From a bacterium 0.1xD8-71 (GTDB lineage Bacteria > Bacillota > Clostridia > Lachnospirales > Lachnospiraceae): a DNA stretch of 38,581 nucleotides. The translations under genes and the position numbers were made by a program. Positions 27,762 to 35,618 of this stretch are shown here, in pieces; position 1 is the first letter of the stretch, and every line of letters begins with the position of its first letter. Where the stretch lies: contig RAYR01000033.1 in the NCBI GenBank assembly GCA_003612405.1, positions 1 to 38,581 of the forward strand, in the 5' to 3' direction. The notes under the pieces were generated by a model, which was given only the letters and a program-made list of their open reading frames with translations, had not been told where the DNA came from and searched no databases.

Positions 27762-27793
27762 ATTTATTAACTCCTTGTATAATACTGAATCTA

Positions 27794-27822
27794 ATTATAT
27801 TCCTTAACCCTTTATTTGTCAA
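27794..27822 (-). promoter_or_regulatory. tet(O) promoter
   Basis: TTGACA (27817-27822), a 17-base spacer and TATAAT (27794-27799) on the minus strand match the consensus exactly. Confidence 0.9.
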
Positions 27823-27879
27823 GCTGACAAACTAAAGCAGAAAAAGCGGCAGGATTTCCCCCTGCCACTAATCATCTGT

Positions 27880-28254
27880 TTATGCAAAAATAATTTCCTT
27901 TTCCACAATCTCCCTCGCACAAGCCCTTATGTTATTGAGGCATCCTGTCCATTCTAAGGCGTTTTCTGCCTTTAGCTGTTCCGTTATGCCCTGTGCCTGT
28001 TTCATACCCTCTATGAGCCTTTCAAAGCGTTCCTGTGCCTGTCTGTTGATGTCGGCAAGGTAGGCGTTTAGCCTGCCGCTTGTAAGAAGATTGGTGTATG
28101 TAACTTTACGGTACTGTTTTAGATAATCTAAATGCCGTTGCCCCCAGATGCCTATTGCCTGTTCTTCTTCGGCGGGTACAGTTAAGCACGGTATCAAATA
28201 ATCCCCTTGCCTTTCGTATTTGCCGCCCAGTTCCTCAAATAATGATTTTGCCAT
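27880..28254 (-). CDS. tnpV: TnpV family transposon protein
   Basis: A 124-aa protein with the TnpV pattern: FEELGGKYERQGDYLIPCLT, then IGIWGQRHLDYLKQYRKVTY and TNLLTSGRLNAYLADINRQA. It is the first gene inside the right end of element A. TnpV takes its name from Tn4451, where its function is not established. The RBS is GGAGG (GTGGAGGTAACAGACAATGG). It is the only gene between the right end and the tet(O) promoter, and could be read from a promoter formed across the joined ends of the circle. Confidence 0.85.
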   Translation of the reverse strand: MAKSLFEELGGKYERQGDYLIPCLTVPAEEEQAIGIWGQRHLDYLKQYRKVTYTNLLTSGRLNAYLADINRQAQERFERLIEGMKQAQGITEQLKAENALEWTGCLNNIRACAREIVEKEIIFA

Positions 28255-28288
28255 TGTCTGTTACCTCCACATTCTTTTTTATTTTGAA

Positions 28289-28299
28289 TGTCCGCAAAA
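28289..28299 (-). repeat. Right terminal inverted repeat of element A
   Basis: TTTTGCGGACA on the minus strand, 12 bases inside the TC core at 28311-28312. It mirrors 5454-5464. Confidence 0.8.
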
Positions 28300-28305
28300 T
28301 CCGTC

Positions 28306-30204
28306 CTACATCCCTTTAACGGTATAGGTATCTCCATTAAAAATCAACTCATACTCGGTGGCACCAGTCACTGCACTCCAGGTCAAAGTGACCGAATCTA
28401 CAGCAGCTGTTGCTTTCACCGTCGGATACGTGGAAGGCGCATAAGGAAGTGTCCTTATCGTTTTCACCGGACTATAGGAACTGGACCCGTTCTCATTATT
28501 GGTACGGATCTGGTAACGATAGGGCGTATCAACTTTCAATCCCGAAATAGTCTTACTCGTACCCGTCACCCGATAAGTTGTCCCGTCAAACAACACATCA
28601 TAACTGGTCGCACCACTCACAGAATCCCACCTGAGGGTTACATCTGTTCGTGAGGGCTTCTCCGTAACTGTGTCCGGTGCCTTCGGTGTTGTCTTTAGTG
28701 TCCTGGCGCTGCTGTAAGAGCTGGAACCGTTGGCATTATTTACACGAAGCTGATAGGTATGACTCGTATTGGGTGTCAATCCTGTGACTTTATGGGAGGT
28801 TCCTGTGACACGATAAACTTTCCCGTCAACTAACAGATCATAACTGGTCGCTCCTGTCACCGGGTTCCAGCTTACGGTAATGGAAGCCTCATCGGAAGTT
28901 ACCTTCACATCCGAACCATAGGGGGCTTTCGGTGTTGTCCTGACCTTTTTTTCTTCCCCATATTCACCAACCCCATCAGAATTCTTTGAGCGAATTTTGT
29001 AAGCATACTCCGTATTATCCCGTAAATTGTTAAAGGTTCTGGAGGGGGTAGTAGTACTATAAGTACCTCCATTAAACCAGACGTCATAACCGGTCGCATT
29101 GCTCACGGCATCCCATCTTATGGTGACTGAATTTTCTGTTGTCTCCCCGACGACACCAGCAGGCGTGCTGGGCATCTTGGCAAGCGTCCTGATTGTCCTG
29201 GCCGGACTGAAGCTCCCTTCCCCATCCAGACTCCTGCACGCCACCTGATAGGTGTAGGATGTCTTAGGCTGTAAATCCGTAAACTTCACAGAGGTTGTGG
29301 AAGCCGTTGTAATGGTATCATCTTTCACACATCGTACCAGATATCCTGCCACACCATCCACCTTGCTCCAGCTTACCGTAATAGAATCCCCCGTGCTGGT
29401 TGCCGTCACGGTTGCAGGCGGCTTTGCCGGCGTCGCTACTGTCAGCTGACTGGTATAGCTGCCCGCCACATCGTTATTTCTTGCCCGCACCTGGAACGTA
29501 TAGCTTCTGCCAGCTGTCAATCCTGTAAAGGTTCTGGAAGTAGATGTCGTATTGTAAGTGCTCCCATTAAACAGAATGTCATAACTGACAGCACCGCTCA
29601 CCTTATTCCAACTGATGGTTGCAGATGTCTCTGTGGCAGTCTTTCTGATCCCTGACGGCACTGCCGGACTGACAGGCAGAGTCTTGACCGTCTGCGTGGC
29701 ACTATATGCCCCTGTCATCTTGGATCCTTTCGCCCGTATGGCAATGGTATGGCTTGTGTTCGGGGTAAGTCCGGTAAATGTTTTGGATGTCTGCGTCACG
29801 TTATAAACGCTGTTATCGAACAGGATATCATAGCTCTGCGCACGTGGAACCGCATCAAATCTGACACCGATCTGCGTGGTGGCCGGTGTGATTACAATAT
29901 TCTGCACGGCACCCATCGGCTGATTATCGTAGAAATCATAGCGGATCAGTATTTTCTGCCTGTCGCCGCCAAGTTCGATACCATTGCCAATCTGAACAAC
30001 TTTAAAATAATACTGCTTATTGGCAGGCAGATTTGCTTTGGTCGTATAGGAACTGCCATGCCAGTCGTCATTTACTTCAATACCATAACTCTTTCCAACC
30101 TCCCAGAAGTCAATCCTCTGTTTGATCATACCCGGGAGCACAGTCCAATTGGCTGTGATGGAACCGTTATCATTCAATGTCAACTTCAAATTAATATCTG
30201 CCAT
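28306..30204 (-). CDS. Fibronectin type III/RHS protein, N-terminal part cut by element A
   Basis: 632 codons including a premature end (a last Met and TAG built with element bases). After a first region of about 100 residues that itself looks FnIII-like come six complete fibronectin-III repeats and half of a seventh, ending FNGDTYTVKG. Each repeat carries the pattern W..V.GA.SYD..F....Y....TS....GL.P.T.Y.Y..R. The remainder is at 1-5441; together they give more than 2,440 residues plus the part outside the window. No signal peptide or membrane helix is visible at the N-terminus (MADINLKLTLNDNGSITANW). The RBS AAAAGGAG is part of an 18-bp inverted repeat. The gene lies 126 bases after the anti-sigma-like gene on the same strand. 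Confidence 0.9.
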   Translation of the reverse strand: MADINLKLTLNDNGSITANWTVLPGMIKQRIDFWEVGKSYGIEVNDDWHGSSYTTKANLPANKQYYFKVVQIGNGIELGGDRQKILIRYDFYDNQPMGAVQNIVITPATTQIGVRFDAVPRAQSYDILFDNSVYNVTQTSKTFTGLTPNTSHTIAIRAKGSKMTGAYSATQTVKTLPVSPAVPSGIRKTATETSATISWNKVSGAVSYDILFNGSTYNTTSTSRTFTGLTAGRSYTFQVRARNNDVAGSYTSQLTVATPAKPPATVTATSTGDSITVSWSKVDGVAGYLVRCVKDDTITTASTTSVKFTDLQPKTSYTYQVACRSLDGEGSFSPARTIRTLAKMPSTPAGVVGETTENSVTIRWDAVSNATGYDVWFNGGTYSTTTPSRTFNNLRDNTEYAYKIRSKNSDGVGEYGEEKKVRTTPKAPYGSDVKVTSDEASITVSWNPVTGATSYDLLVDGKVYRVTGTSHKVTGLTPNTSHTYQLRVNNANGSSSYSSARTLKTTPKAPDTVTEKPSRTDVTLRWDSVSGATSYDVLFDGTTYRVTGTSKTISGLKVDTPYRYQIRTNNENGSSSYSPVKTIRTLPYAPSTYPTVKATAAVDSVTLTWSAVTGATEYELIFNGDTYTVKGM

Positions 30205-30205
30205 A

Positions 30206-30267
30206 ATAAAATCTCCTTTTTATTTTGATAGTATTTAGCCGGCTATCCTATAAAAAGGAGATTTTAT
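30206..30267 (-). promoter_or_regulatory. 18-bp perfect inverted repeat covering the ribosome binding site of the RHS gene
   Basis: The arms 30250-30267 and 30206-30223 are perfectly complementary. On the minus-strand transcript the second arm contains AAAAAGGAGA, one base before the ATG region, and the first arm contains TCTCCTTTTT. A 26-base loop includes the palindrome TAGCCGGCTA. If folded, the ribosome site would be hidden. Confidence 0.75.
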
Positions 30268-30330
30268 GATAAATGTAAACATATTCATTTGAAAAATTCT
30301 GTATACCGCCAACGCTTGCCGTATCTTAAC

Positions 30331-30924
30331 CTACCGCAAAGAATCCGCCGGTTCATATTTATGAGGACTCGTACACCATCCATCCTGATACAGAATCGTC
30401 ATATACAATTTCTCTTTCCCGTTGGAAACCTCAACATAACACACCCCGTCTTTGAACTGGTCAGTAATCTCAAGCTTCTGGTCGCAATAATACACCCACA
30501 CCGTACCGTCCTCCAGATATTCTACCATGGGATAGGACAACTCTTCCAACAGTTCATCCTCCGTCAGCGGACGCTCTGTCCCGTCATCCTCGATTGCAAC
30601 ACCGCCCCCATGCAGTTGTTCCATGGTACCGTCTTTCGACTCATAGGATATATCATAAGTACCGCTCTTATCATATACAAAAGTTACATCCGTCTGATCC
30701 CCCTCGATCCAAAGTTGAATCGTCCTCTGTATCCCGCCTATATCCGCCGCATAGACAACACCACTGCCGCCCGTTATCAATAGGCAGATTGTGATAACTG
30801 CTGCCGCTGTCGCCCTGATTTTTGCTCTTTTACTAAGAATAGCCATCTTTTCCACCTCCAGAGTCATTTCGCAGGGGGAGTGCAGCACCGAAAAAGCCTG
30901 TTTATATTTTTCTTTATTAGTCAT
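30331..30924 (-). CDS. Membrane anti-sigma-factor-like protein
   Basis: A 197-aa protein with a short cytoplasmic N-terminus (TNKEKYKQAFSVLHSPCEMT, residues 1-35), one membrane helix (TAAAVITICLLITGGSGVVYA, residues about 38-58) and an extracytoplasmic domain rich in acidic residues. It overlaps the end of the sigma gene by 8 bases, the usual sigma/anti-sigma arrangement. The N-terminus resembles the start of anti-sigma proteins of Firmicutes ECF pairs. The outer domain may sense an envelope signal. The target is inferred to be the sigma factor encoded just upstream. Confidence 0.72.
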   Translation of the reverse strand: MTNKEKYKQAFSVLHSPCEMTLEVEKMAILSKRAKIRATAAAVITICLLITGGSGVVYAADIGGIQRTIQLWIEGDQTDVTFVYDKSGTYDISYESKDGTMEQLHGGGVAIEDDGTERPLTEDELLEELSYPMVEYLEDGTVWVYYCDQKLEITDQFKDGVCYVEVSNGKEKLYMTILYQDGWCTSPHKYEPADSLR

Positions 30925-31309
30925 TGTCCCATTCCTCCTGCAATTTTTCCTTGAGCAGCGTGCGTGCCCGCGACAGCCTCACCTTTACATTGCTTTCGGA
31001 CAGTTTAAGAATAGACGCAATTTCATGCACGCTATAATCTTCATAATAAAACAGATGAATGACTATCCGGTATTTTTCCGGCAAATGCATCACTGTCTCA
31101 AATAATTCCTCGGACTGTGGGGTATCAAACACAAGTGTCTCCATATAATCTTCCAGAGACATTTTGTTTTTGCGCCAGAAGGTACTGTTCACATTCTTTG
31201 CCTTATTGATCGCCACCCGGATCAGCCATGCGCGGATATGCTGCTCGTTGTCAAATTCCTTTTTTGCTGAATAATACTGAATGAAAGTATCCTGCACTGA
31301 TTGTCTCAT
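30917..31309 (-). CDS. ECF sigma factor lacking the start of region 2
   Basis: A 130-aa protein. It begins inside region 2 (SVQDTFIQYYSAKKEFDNEQ, HIRAWLIRVAINKAKN) and has a complete region 4 (LPEKYRIVIHLFYYEDYSVH, EIASILKLSESNVKVRLSRA). ECF factors are normally 160-190 aa, so about 40 residues of region 2 are missing. The ATG has a good site (GAGGAG) 7 bases before it, and stops lie upstream in this frame. The gene therefore seems to have lost its 5' end yet kept a usable start. It is coupled to the anti-sigma-like gene. Confidence 0.82.
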   Translation of the reverse strand: MRQSVQDTFIQYYSAKKEFDNEQHIRAWLIRVAINKAKNVNSTFWRKNKMSLEDYMETLVFDTPQSEELFETVMHLPEKYRIVIHLFYYEDYSVHEIASILKLSESNVKVRLSRARTLLKEKLQEEWDND

Positions 31310-31383
31310 GAGTACTCCTCTTTTCAGTTATTTGAAAGCCTTTCACTAATAGTACAGTTCAGACAGCAAAAAGGTTACAGAAA

Positions 31384-32703
31384 TCACTCTGTTTCCTGAA
31401 ATTCATAAGCCCTCGTTTCCGGGTCATATCTTAAGATACGATTAGTCCCTCCGGGTATGACAATCGCGTAAAAGCCGCAGGTCTTTTCATTTAACACCGT
31501 AAATCTTTCATGTCCGGACGGCTCATTGGGGTTATGATAGCGCAGTGTCAGAGCTAAAACCCTTTCTACACCTCCATTTCCCCTGCCAACATAGATTTCC
31601 ACCCCATGCCCGGCACTTCCGCTATACAATATACCATCCGTGCACAACACATAATCATCTATACCGTCATCGTTAAAATCAAACACATGATAATCTACCT
31701 CCATCTCGTATTCGGGGCCATGCTCCAACACATACTCCTCATCCGACCTTTTCCACAGCTCTATCTCCTCCAGCAGCGGCGTATTCTCATAATCATATCG
31801 GGGTGAGGTACTGATGTCATAGGCTAAAATCTCATGTTCCTTCTCGATATCCTCAAATTCAGCGGCAGGCATCCAATATGCGTAACCCGTTCTCTGAACC
31901 TTGCCGCCCTCACTTGTCTGGCCCATCTGTGGGATTTCCTGATCAAGCCGTGTGACAATTAACCTGGATTCACTGCCATCCTCATCCTCCGAAATAAAAG
32001 AATATCGGAAGGAATCGTCCGTATACTGTATGTAATACACCTGATCTGCACCAAAAGTCATAAACCCCTGCCTGATTTCCGCTTCACAGGCATTTTGCAT
32101 GATCTGCCCGAAATCCATGCCTGCCCTGGCATCCATAAATCCCAGGTCTGACTCTGCTCCCGTGACAATCACTGCTATCGGCAAGGTATACTCTCCAATC
32201 CGGCTGGTCGTGCCATTGGTATATTGGAGGGCTATCCCGTCGTAAAGATTAAAGACCACACCGCTGAAGGGATTATTTAAGAATCCAAAGGTCTCACAGT
32301 CCGACAGATCTTCTATCCCCTCTATCCGGGCCAGTTCCCCCTGCCTGATATGAAAGTATTTCTGCCAGACCTTGTCCGATGTTTCCTGTCTGTTACCCTG
32401 TCTCTCCATGAAGCTTTGCAGATCATATTTTAGCTGGAGAGAAGCTGTTTCTGTTAACAGGCTGTCCAGTTCCGTAGTTTCCTCTAAAATCCGGTCTCCT
32501 CCGTCGGGATCAATGTACCACCGGTACCAGTTTGTGCCATCCTCTGTATCAATCTCATGGATCGGCCCTGGTTCCCTGTCCAGTCCATTGTTCATCTCTG
32601 TCAGAGCTTTCTTTTGTTCCTGCCAGATATTGTAACTCATAACACATCCTGTCACACAGCCTGCCGTAAGCAGGAGCAATAAAATTTCTTTTACACTTTT
32701 CAT
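31384..32703 (-). CDS. Lipoprotein with DARAGM domain and EF-hand-like C-terminus
   Basis: A 439-aa protein with an N-terminal signal LLLLLTAGC (lipobox, Cys about 16), so it is probably anchored on the outer face of the membrane. A central domain contains GFMDARAGMDFGQI and VYYIQYTDDSFRYSF, shared with the neighbouring protein at 32763-33551. The C-terminal part has an FDFNDDGIDDYVL motif of the calcium-binding or FG-GAP type. I do not recognise a named family. It may be a partner or immunity factor of the RHS locus, but only position supports that. An alternative would be a peptidoglycan-associated sensor for the sigma/anti-sigma pair. Confidence 0.75.
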   Translation of the reverse strand: MKSVKEILLLLLTAGCVTGCVMSYNIWQEQKKALTEMNNGLDREPGPIHEIDTEDGTNWYRWYIDPDGGDRILEETTELDSLLTETASLQLKYDLQSFMERQGNRQETSDKVWQKYFHIRQGELARIEGIEDLSDCETFGFLNNPFSGVVFNLYDGIALQYTNGTTSRIGEYTLPIAVIVTGAESDLGFMDARAGMDFGQIMQNACEAEIRQGFMTFGADQVYYIQYTDDSFRYSFISEDEDGSESRLIVTRLDQEIPQMGQTSEGGKVQRTGYAYWMPAAEFEDIEKEHEILAYDISTSPRYDYENTPLLEEIELWKRSDEEYVLEHGPEYEMEVDYHVFDFNDDGIDDYVLCTDGILYSGSAGHGVEIYVGRGNGGVERVLALTLRYHNPNEPSGHERFTVLNEKTCGFYAIVIPGGTNRILRYDPETRAYEFQETE

Positions 32704-32762
32704 CCCAGATTCCCGCCGTTTCCTGTTCGTTATCGAATTGTTATCTGTTTGTTTGCTGACTA

Positions 32763-33551
32763 TTATTTATGTGTCACATACAGGACTGTATAATCTGCAC
32801 AATGGTCCAACGTCACATAATAATACCTGTACCCGTCATCTTCATATTGCAGATAACGGAATTTTCCATCCGCCAAACTTTTATCTTCCTTTCGTGCCGT
32901 CGGGTACATGGCCTTAATGTCAAACAGATTCATGCCTGCCCTTGCATCCTGATACCCAAAATCTATCAGGGGATTCTGAATGAGCACTCCTTGCGGATAA
33001 CTGTCCGGAGTACTACCTTTTTCATAAAGATTCCATACCTGCTCTCCCACCGGTAACAGTTCGCCCCAGTCTTCCACTTCCAGGAATCGGGCACCCATTT
33101 CATCCTCCCACCGTGTTTGTCCAAGAATTTCCAGCAGACTCTTTTTATCTGTCTCAAAAAACCGCTCCACATATTCATGACTGCCGTTTTCTTCATCCAG
33201 TTCCAAAATCACAGTGTCCAGATAAAGGCGTTTATCGTACTCAGATTTTAATACCTCGTATGCCTGCTTTCCATCCTCCGTCTGCTGTCTGGCGTCGTCA
33301 TATTTATCCAGTAAATTCTGTACACCGTCTATCGCTATATTCACATTTTCTGTTAATCGGCTGTTTCTGTTGTCCAGCTTTACAAAGTTGTCCCTCTTTT
33401 CCTTTTCCAGCTGCTGTATCTGTTCCTCCACATGTTTTCCGGCCTGTAATTGCTCCTTCTGTATGGCAATCTGTATATTCAATATGGTGCACAACGTCAG
33501 ACAACAGATATCAAAAACCATAATGATCATCTTAAATGTATTTTCTTTCAT
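32763..33551 (-). CDS. Membrane-anchored coiled-coil protein with DARAGM domain
   Basis: A 262-aa protein. The start is the ATG 7 bases after GGAGG. It has an N-terminal membrane helix (IIMVFDICCLTLCTILNIQI), a coiled coil (residues about 27-105; KHVEEQIQQLEKEKRDNFVK), and a C-terminal domain with GYQDARAGMNLFDIKAMYPT and FRYLQYEDDGYRYYYVTLD. The last domain is paralogous to the one in the lipoprotein that follows 59 bases downstream. The function is unknown. The two genes look like a duplicated pair within one operon that leads towards the sigma/anti-sigma and RHS genes. Confidence 0.75.
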   Translation of the reverse strand: MKENTFKMIIMVFDICCLTLCTILNIQIAIQKEQLQAGKHVEEQIQQLEKEKRDNFVKLDNRNSRLTENVNIAIDGVQNLLDKYDDARQQTEDGKQAYEVLKSEYDKRLYLDTVILELDEENGSHEYVERFFETDKKSLLEILGQTRWEDEMGARFLEVEDWGELLPVGEQVWNLYEKGSTPDSYPQGVLIQNPLIDFGYQDARAGMNLFDIKAMYPTARKEDKSLADGKFRYLQYEDDGYRYYYVTLDHCADYTVLYVTHK

Positions 33552-33629
33552 CACGAGGCCTCCTGTGTGTTCTATGAATGTATTATATAGAAACAATGCA
33601 TCATTTCTGCATCATTCTGGAGGTTTTTC

Positions 33630-33661
33630 CGAAAAAATAAGTCCCGTCATATAACGGGACT
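33630..33661 (-). terminator. Terminator after the toxin-antitoxin remnant
   Basis: The stem AGTCCCGT / ACGGGACT (33640-33661) is followed on the minus strand by TATTTTTTC. Confidence 0.75.
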
Positions 33662-33674
33662 GGGGTTGTATAAA

Positions 33675-33837
33675 ATATGTTTTTACATCTTCTGGTTTTA
33701 TTTAACCTTCGGCTCCATTCTCCTTCGCTGCCGTTCCGTTCCTTAATGGTTCCGGTTTTCCTTCCCCGATAAAGGGATCACGCTGTATGGCTTTTAACAG
33801 ACTGTTAAGCATCTTCTGCAAATGTGATTTTACTCAA
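33675..33837 (-). pseudogene. Remnant of a YoeB-type toxin gene
   Basis: A TTG start at 33837 overlaps the antitoxin end and reads SKITFAEDA. The next recognisable part, LNSLLKAIQRDPFIGEGKPEPL, is in another frame. EWSRRLN is in a third frame near 33710. These match YoeB toxins (ITFxExAW..., L..I..I..DPF.G.GKPEPL, ..WSRRI). About 20 codons in the middle are missing and there are frameshifts, so no active endoribonuclease can be made. Confidence 0.75.
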
Positions 33838-34021
33838 ACTTCATAGCCTCCAGTTCCTCTATCGTTTTTACAATCACCTGTCCGTTTTTTATCTGTTGAT
33901 TTGCTTTCTTTAACTGTTCCATATTGGAATCTGAATAAGTAAGATTCATTCCCATTTCATCACACATTTCGTCCAACTGTTTTTTCATTTCATCATCAAA
34001 TCGAAGACTTATTGTAGTCAT
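33830..34021 (-). CDS. RelB/DinJ-type antitoxin with internal in-frame deletion
   Basis: A 63-aa protein. The N-terminus MTTISLRFDDEMKKQLDEMC, DEMGMNLT is typical of RelB/DinJ antitoxins. It jumps directly to YSDSNMEQLKKANQQIKNGQ, VIVKTIEELEAM, the usual C-terminus. Family members are about 90-95 residues, and the stretch normally following NLT (TFFxxxAKKAL..., about 30 residues) is absent. The ribbon-helix-helix DNA-binding part is therefore incomplete. The partner toxin downstream is broken, so the pair is decaying. Confidence 0.8.
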   Translation of the reverse strand: MTTISLRFDDEMKKQLDEMCDEMGMNLTYSDSNMEQLKKANQQIKNGQVIVKTIEELEAMKFE

Positions 34022-34123
34022 GCCAATACACCATCCTTTCTTTTATAATATCTCAAAAGAAACCAAAACTATTGAAATGAAAATATTATGCCGTCCACCC
34101 AAATCACACATCCTAATTATCTT

Positions 34124-35521
34124 TCATTTTCCATCTTTGCAAAGAAAGGGATTCCACACGCCCCGCAGATAACAGATCAAAAACAACACGAACAGGAACA
34201 GATTATGGGCGATCATGCAGGCCCATGCCGATACCAGCCCCCATCCAAGCACCTGCGTGCAAAGAAACGTTCCGGTAATACGCACCAGCCACATACCGAC
34301 AATATTGTATACAAACGGGGCCTTAGTCTTACCCACGCCCAGCATAAGTCCCTCAACGATAATGGAGAAACCATAAAAAGGCTCGGACACCGCCACCATA
34401 CGAAGCACCGTTGCCCCCAGTGCAATCACTGCTTCCTGACCGGAAAACAGACGCATCAGCCAGGGTGCCGCCACAAACAGACAGGTACCCGACCCTATCA
34501 TCAAAACAATTTCCAAAGGAACAAACATGGAAGCCAGACTCTTCATACGCTTTTCATCCCTGGCCCCATAGGCATTGCCCGCCAGGGTAGCCGCCGCCGT
34601 CTGCATCCCAAACCCCGGAATATAAAAAGCCGACTCCACCGTATTGGCAATGGTGTGCGCCGCTGTGGATACCTCTCCCAGTGAATTGATCATCGCCGCA
34701 AACGCCACATATCCCAGACAAGTGCCGAAACGCTGTAACATGTTGGGCCGTGCCACCCGCAGACAGGGCTTTAAAATCTGCATATCCGGCTTAAAATTCT
34801 GTCCCTTTGGGGAAATCCCCTTATGCCGCCAGAGTACACCTGTAATGCAGATTCCGCCTATCGTAAAGGCAATGGCACTGGCAATGGCGGCCCCGATCAC
34901 CCCAAGACCCGCTCCCCACATAGTAAAACGCAGGGAAAACACTTCCATGGTGCGGACAGGATAAATCATCAGGAAATTGAGCGTCACATTGATCAGATTC
35001 ACCAGCACGCCAATCTTCATGGGCGATTTCGTATCCCCCGCCGCCCGGAGCACCGTGCCGAAAATAATGCTGGCAGTCCTGGGCAGCATAGGCAGATAAA
35101 GAATCAGGAAATACTGCGAGGCCATCCTGCGGATGCCCGGCTCCACCTGCATCCAGACCGGCACCATACCGCTTAACGATACTGTCAGGACCGTAAAGAA
35201 AATTCCCAGAACACACGTAAGCAGGACCGCCTGCGCTGCTGCGCGTTTCGCGGCGGTCTGATCGTTTGCACCATATGCTTTTGCTATGTAGGAAAGAAAT
35301 CCTACGCCCACAGCAGAGATTGTACTGCCGATGAGCCAGTTGACGGTTCCTGTGGAACCCACTGCCGCTGTTGCCTGCGTCCCCAGTGAGCCGACCATCG
35401 CCGTGTCAATATACTGCACAGCCGTCTGCATCAGCTGTTCCAGCATGGTGGGCCACGCCAGGGCAAGAATCGTACAAAGCATCCCGCGGTCAAATGTCTT
35501 ATGTGTGGTTGTTCTGGTCAT
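34124..35521 (-). CDS. MATE-family efflux transporter
   Basis: A 465-aa membrane protein with about 12 membrane helices. The start is GMLCTILALAWPTMLEQLMQ, then YIDTAMVGSLGTQATAAVGS. Both are hallmarks of MATE (MatE) exporters, as are the repeated internal halves (PNMLQRFGTCLGYVAFAAMI, and INSLGEVSTAAHTIANTVES). Exporters of this family expel drugs or metabolites using sodium or proton gradients. The substrate cannot be told. The gene stands alone, with a 97-base gap to the next gene on the same strand. Confidence 0.92.
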   Translation of the reverse strand: MTRTTTHKTFDRGMLCTILALAWPTMLEQLMQTAVQYIDTAMVGSLGTQATAAVGSTGTVNWLIGSTISAVGVGFLSYIAKAYGANDQTAAKRAAAQAVLLTCVLGIFFTVLTVSLSGMVPVWMQVEPGIRRMASQYFLILYLPMLPRTASIIFGTVLRAAGDTKSPMKIGVLVNLINVTLNFLMIYPVRTMEVFSLRFTMWGAGLGVIGAAIASAIAFTIGGICITGVLWRHKGISPKGQNFKPDMQILKPCLRVARPNMLQRFGTCLGYVAFAAMINSLGEVSTAAHTIANTVESAFYIPGFGMQTAAATLAGNAYGARDEKRMKSLASMFVPLEIVLMIGSGTCLFVAAPWLMRLFSGQEAVIALGATVLRMVAVSEPFYGFSIIVEGLMLGVGKTKAPFVYNIVGMWLVRITGTFLCTQVLGWGLVSAWACMIAHNLFLFVLFLICYLRGVWNPFLCKDGK

Positions 35522-35618
35522 TTTATAATCTCTTTCAAATAGTGCTCCTAAATCATCACATTAAATTTATATCATAACCTGAGATTAAAAACAATCTGCG
35601 ATACAACATCAAGTATAA

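Noticed and set aside
28288..30228. Plus-strand frames opposite the FnIII repeats
   Set aside because: They are shadows of the minus-strand FnIII frame with no ribosome sites.
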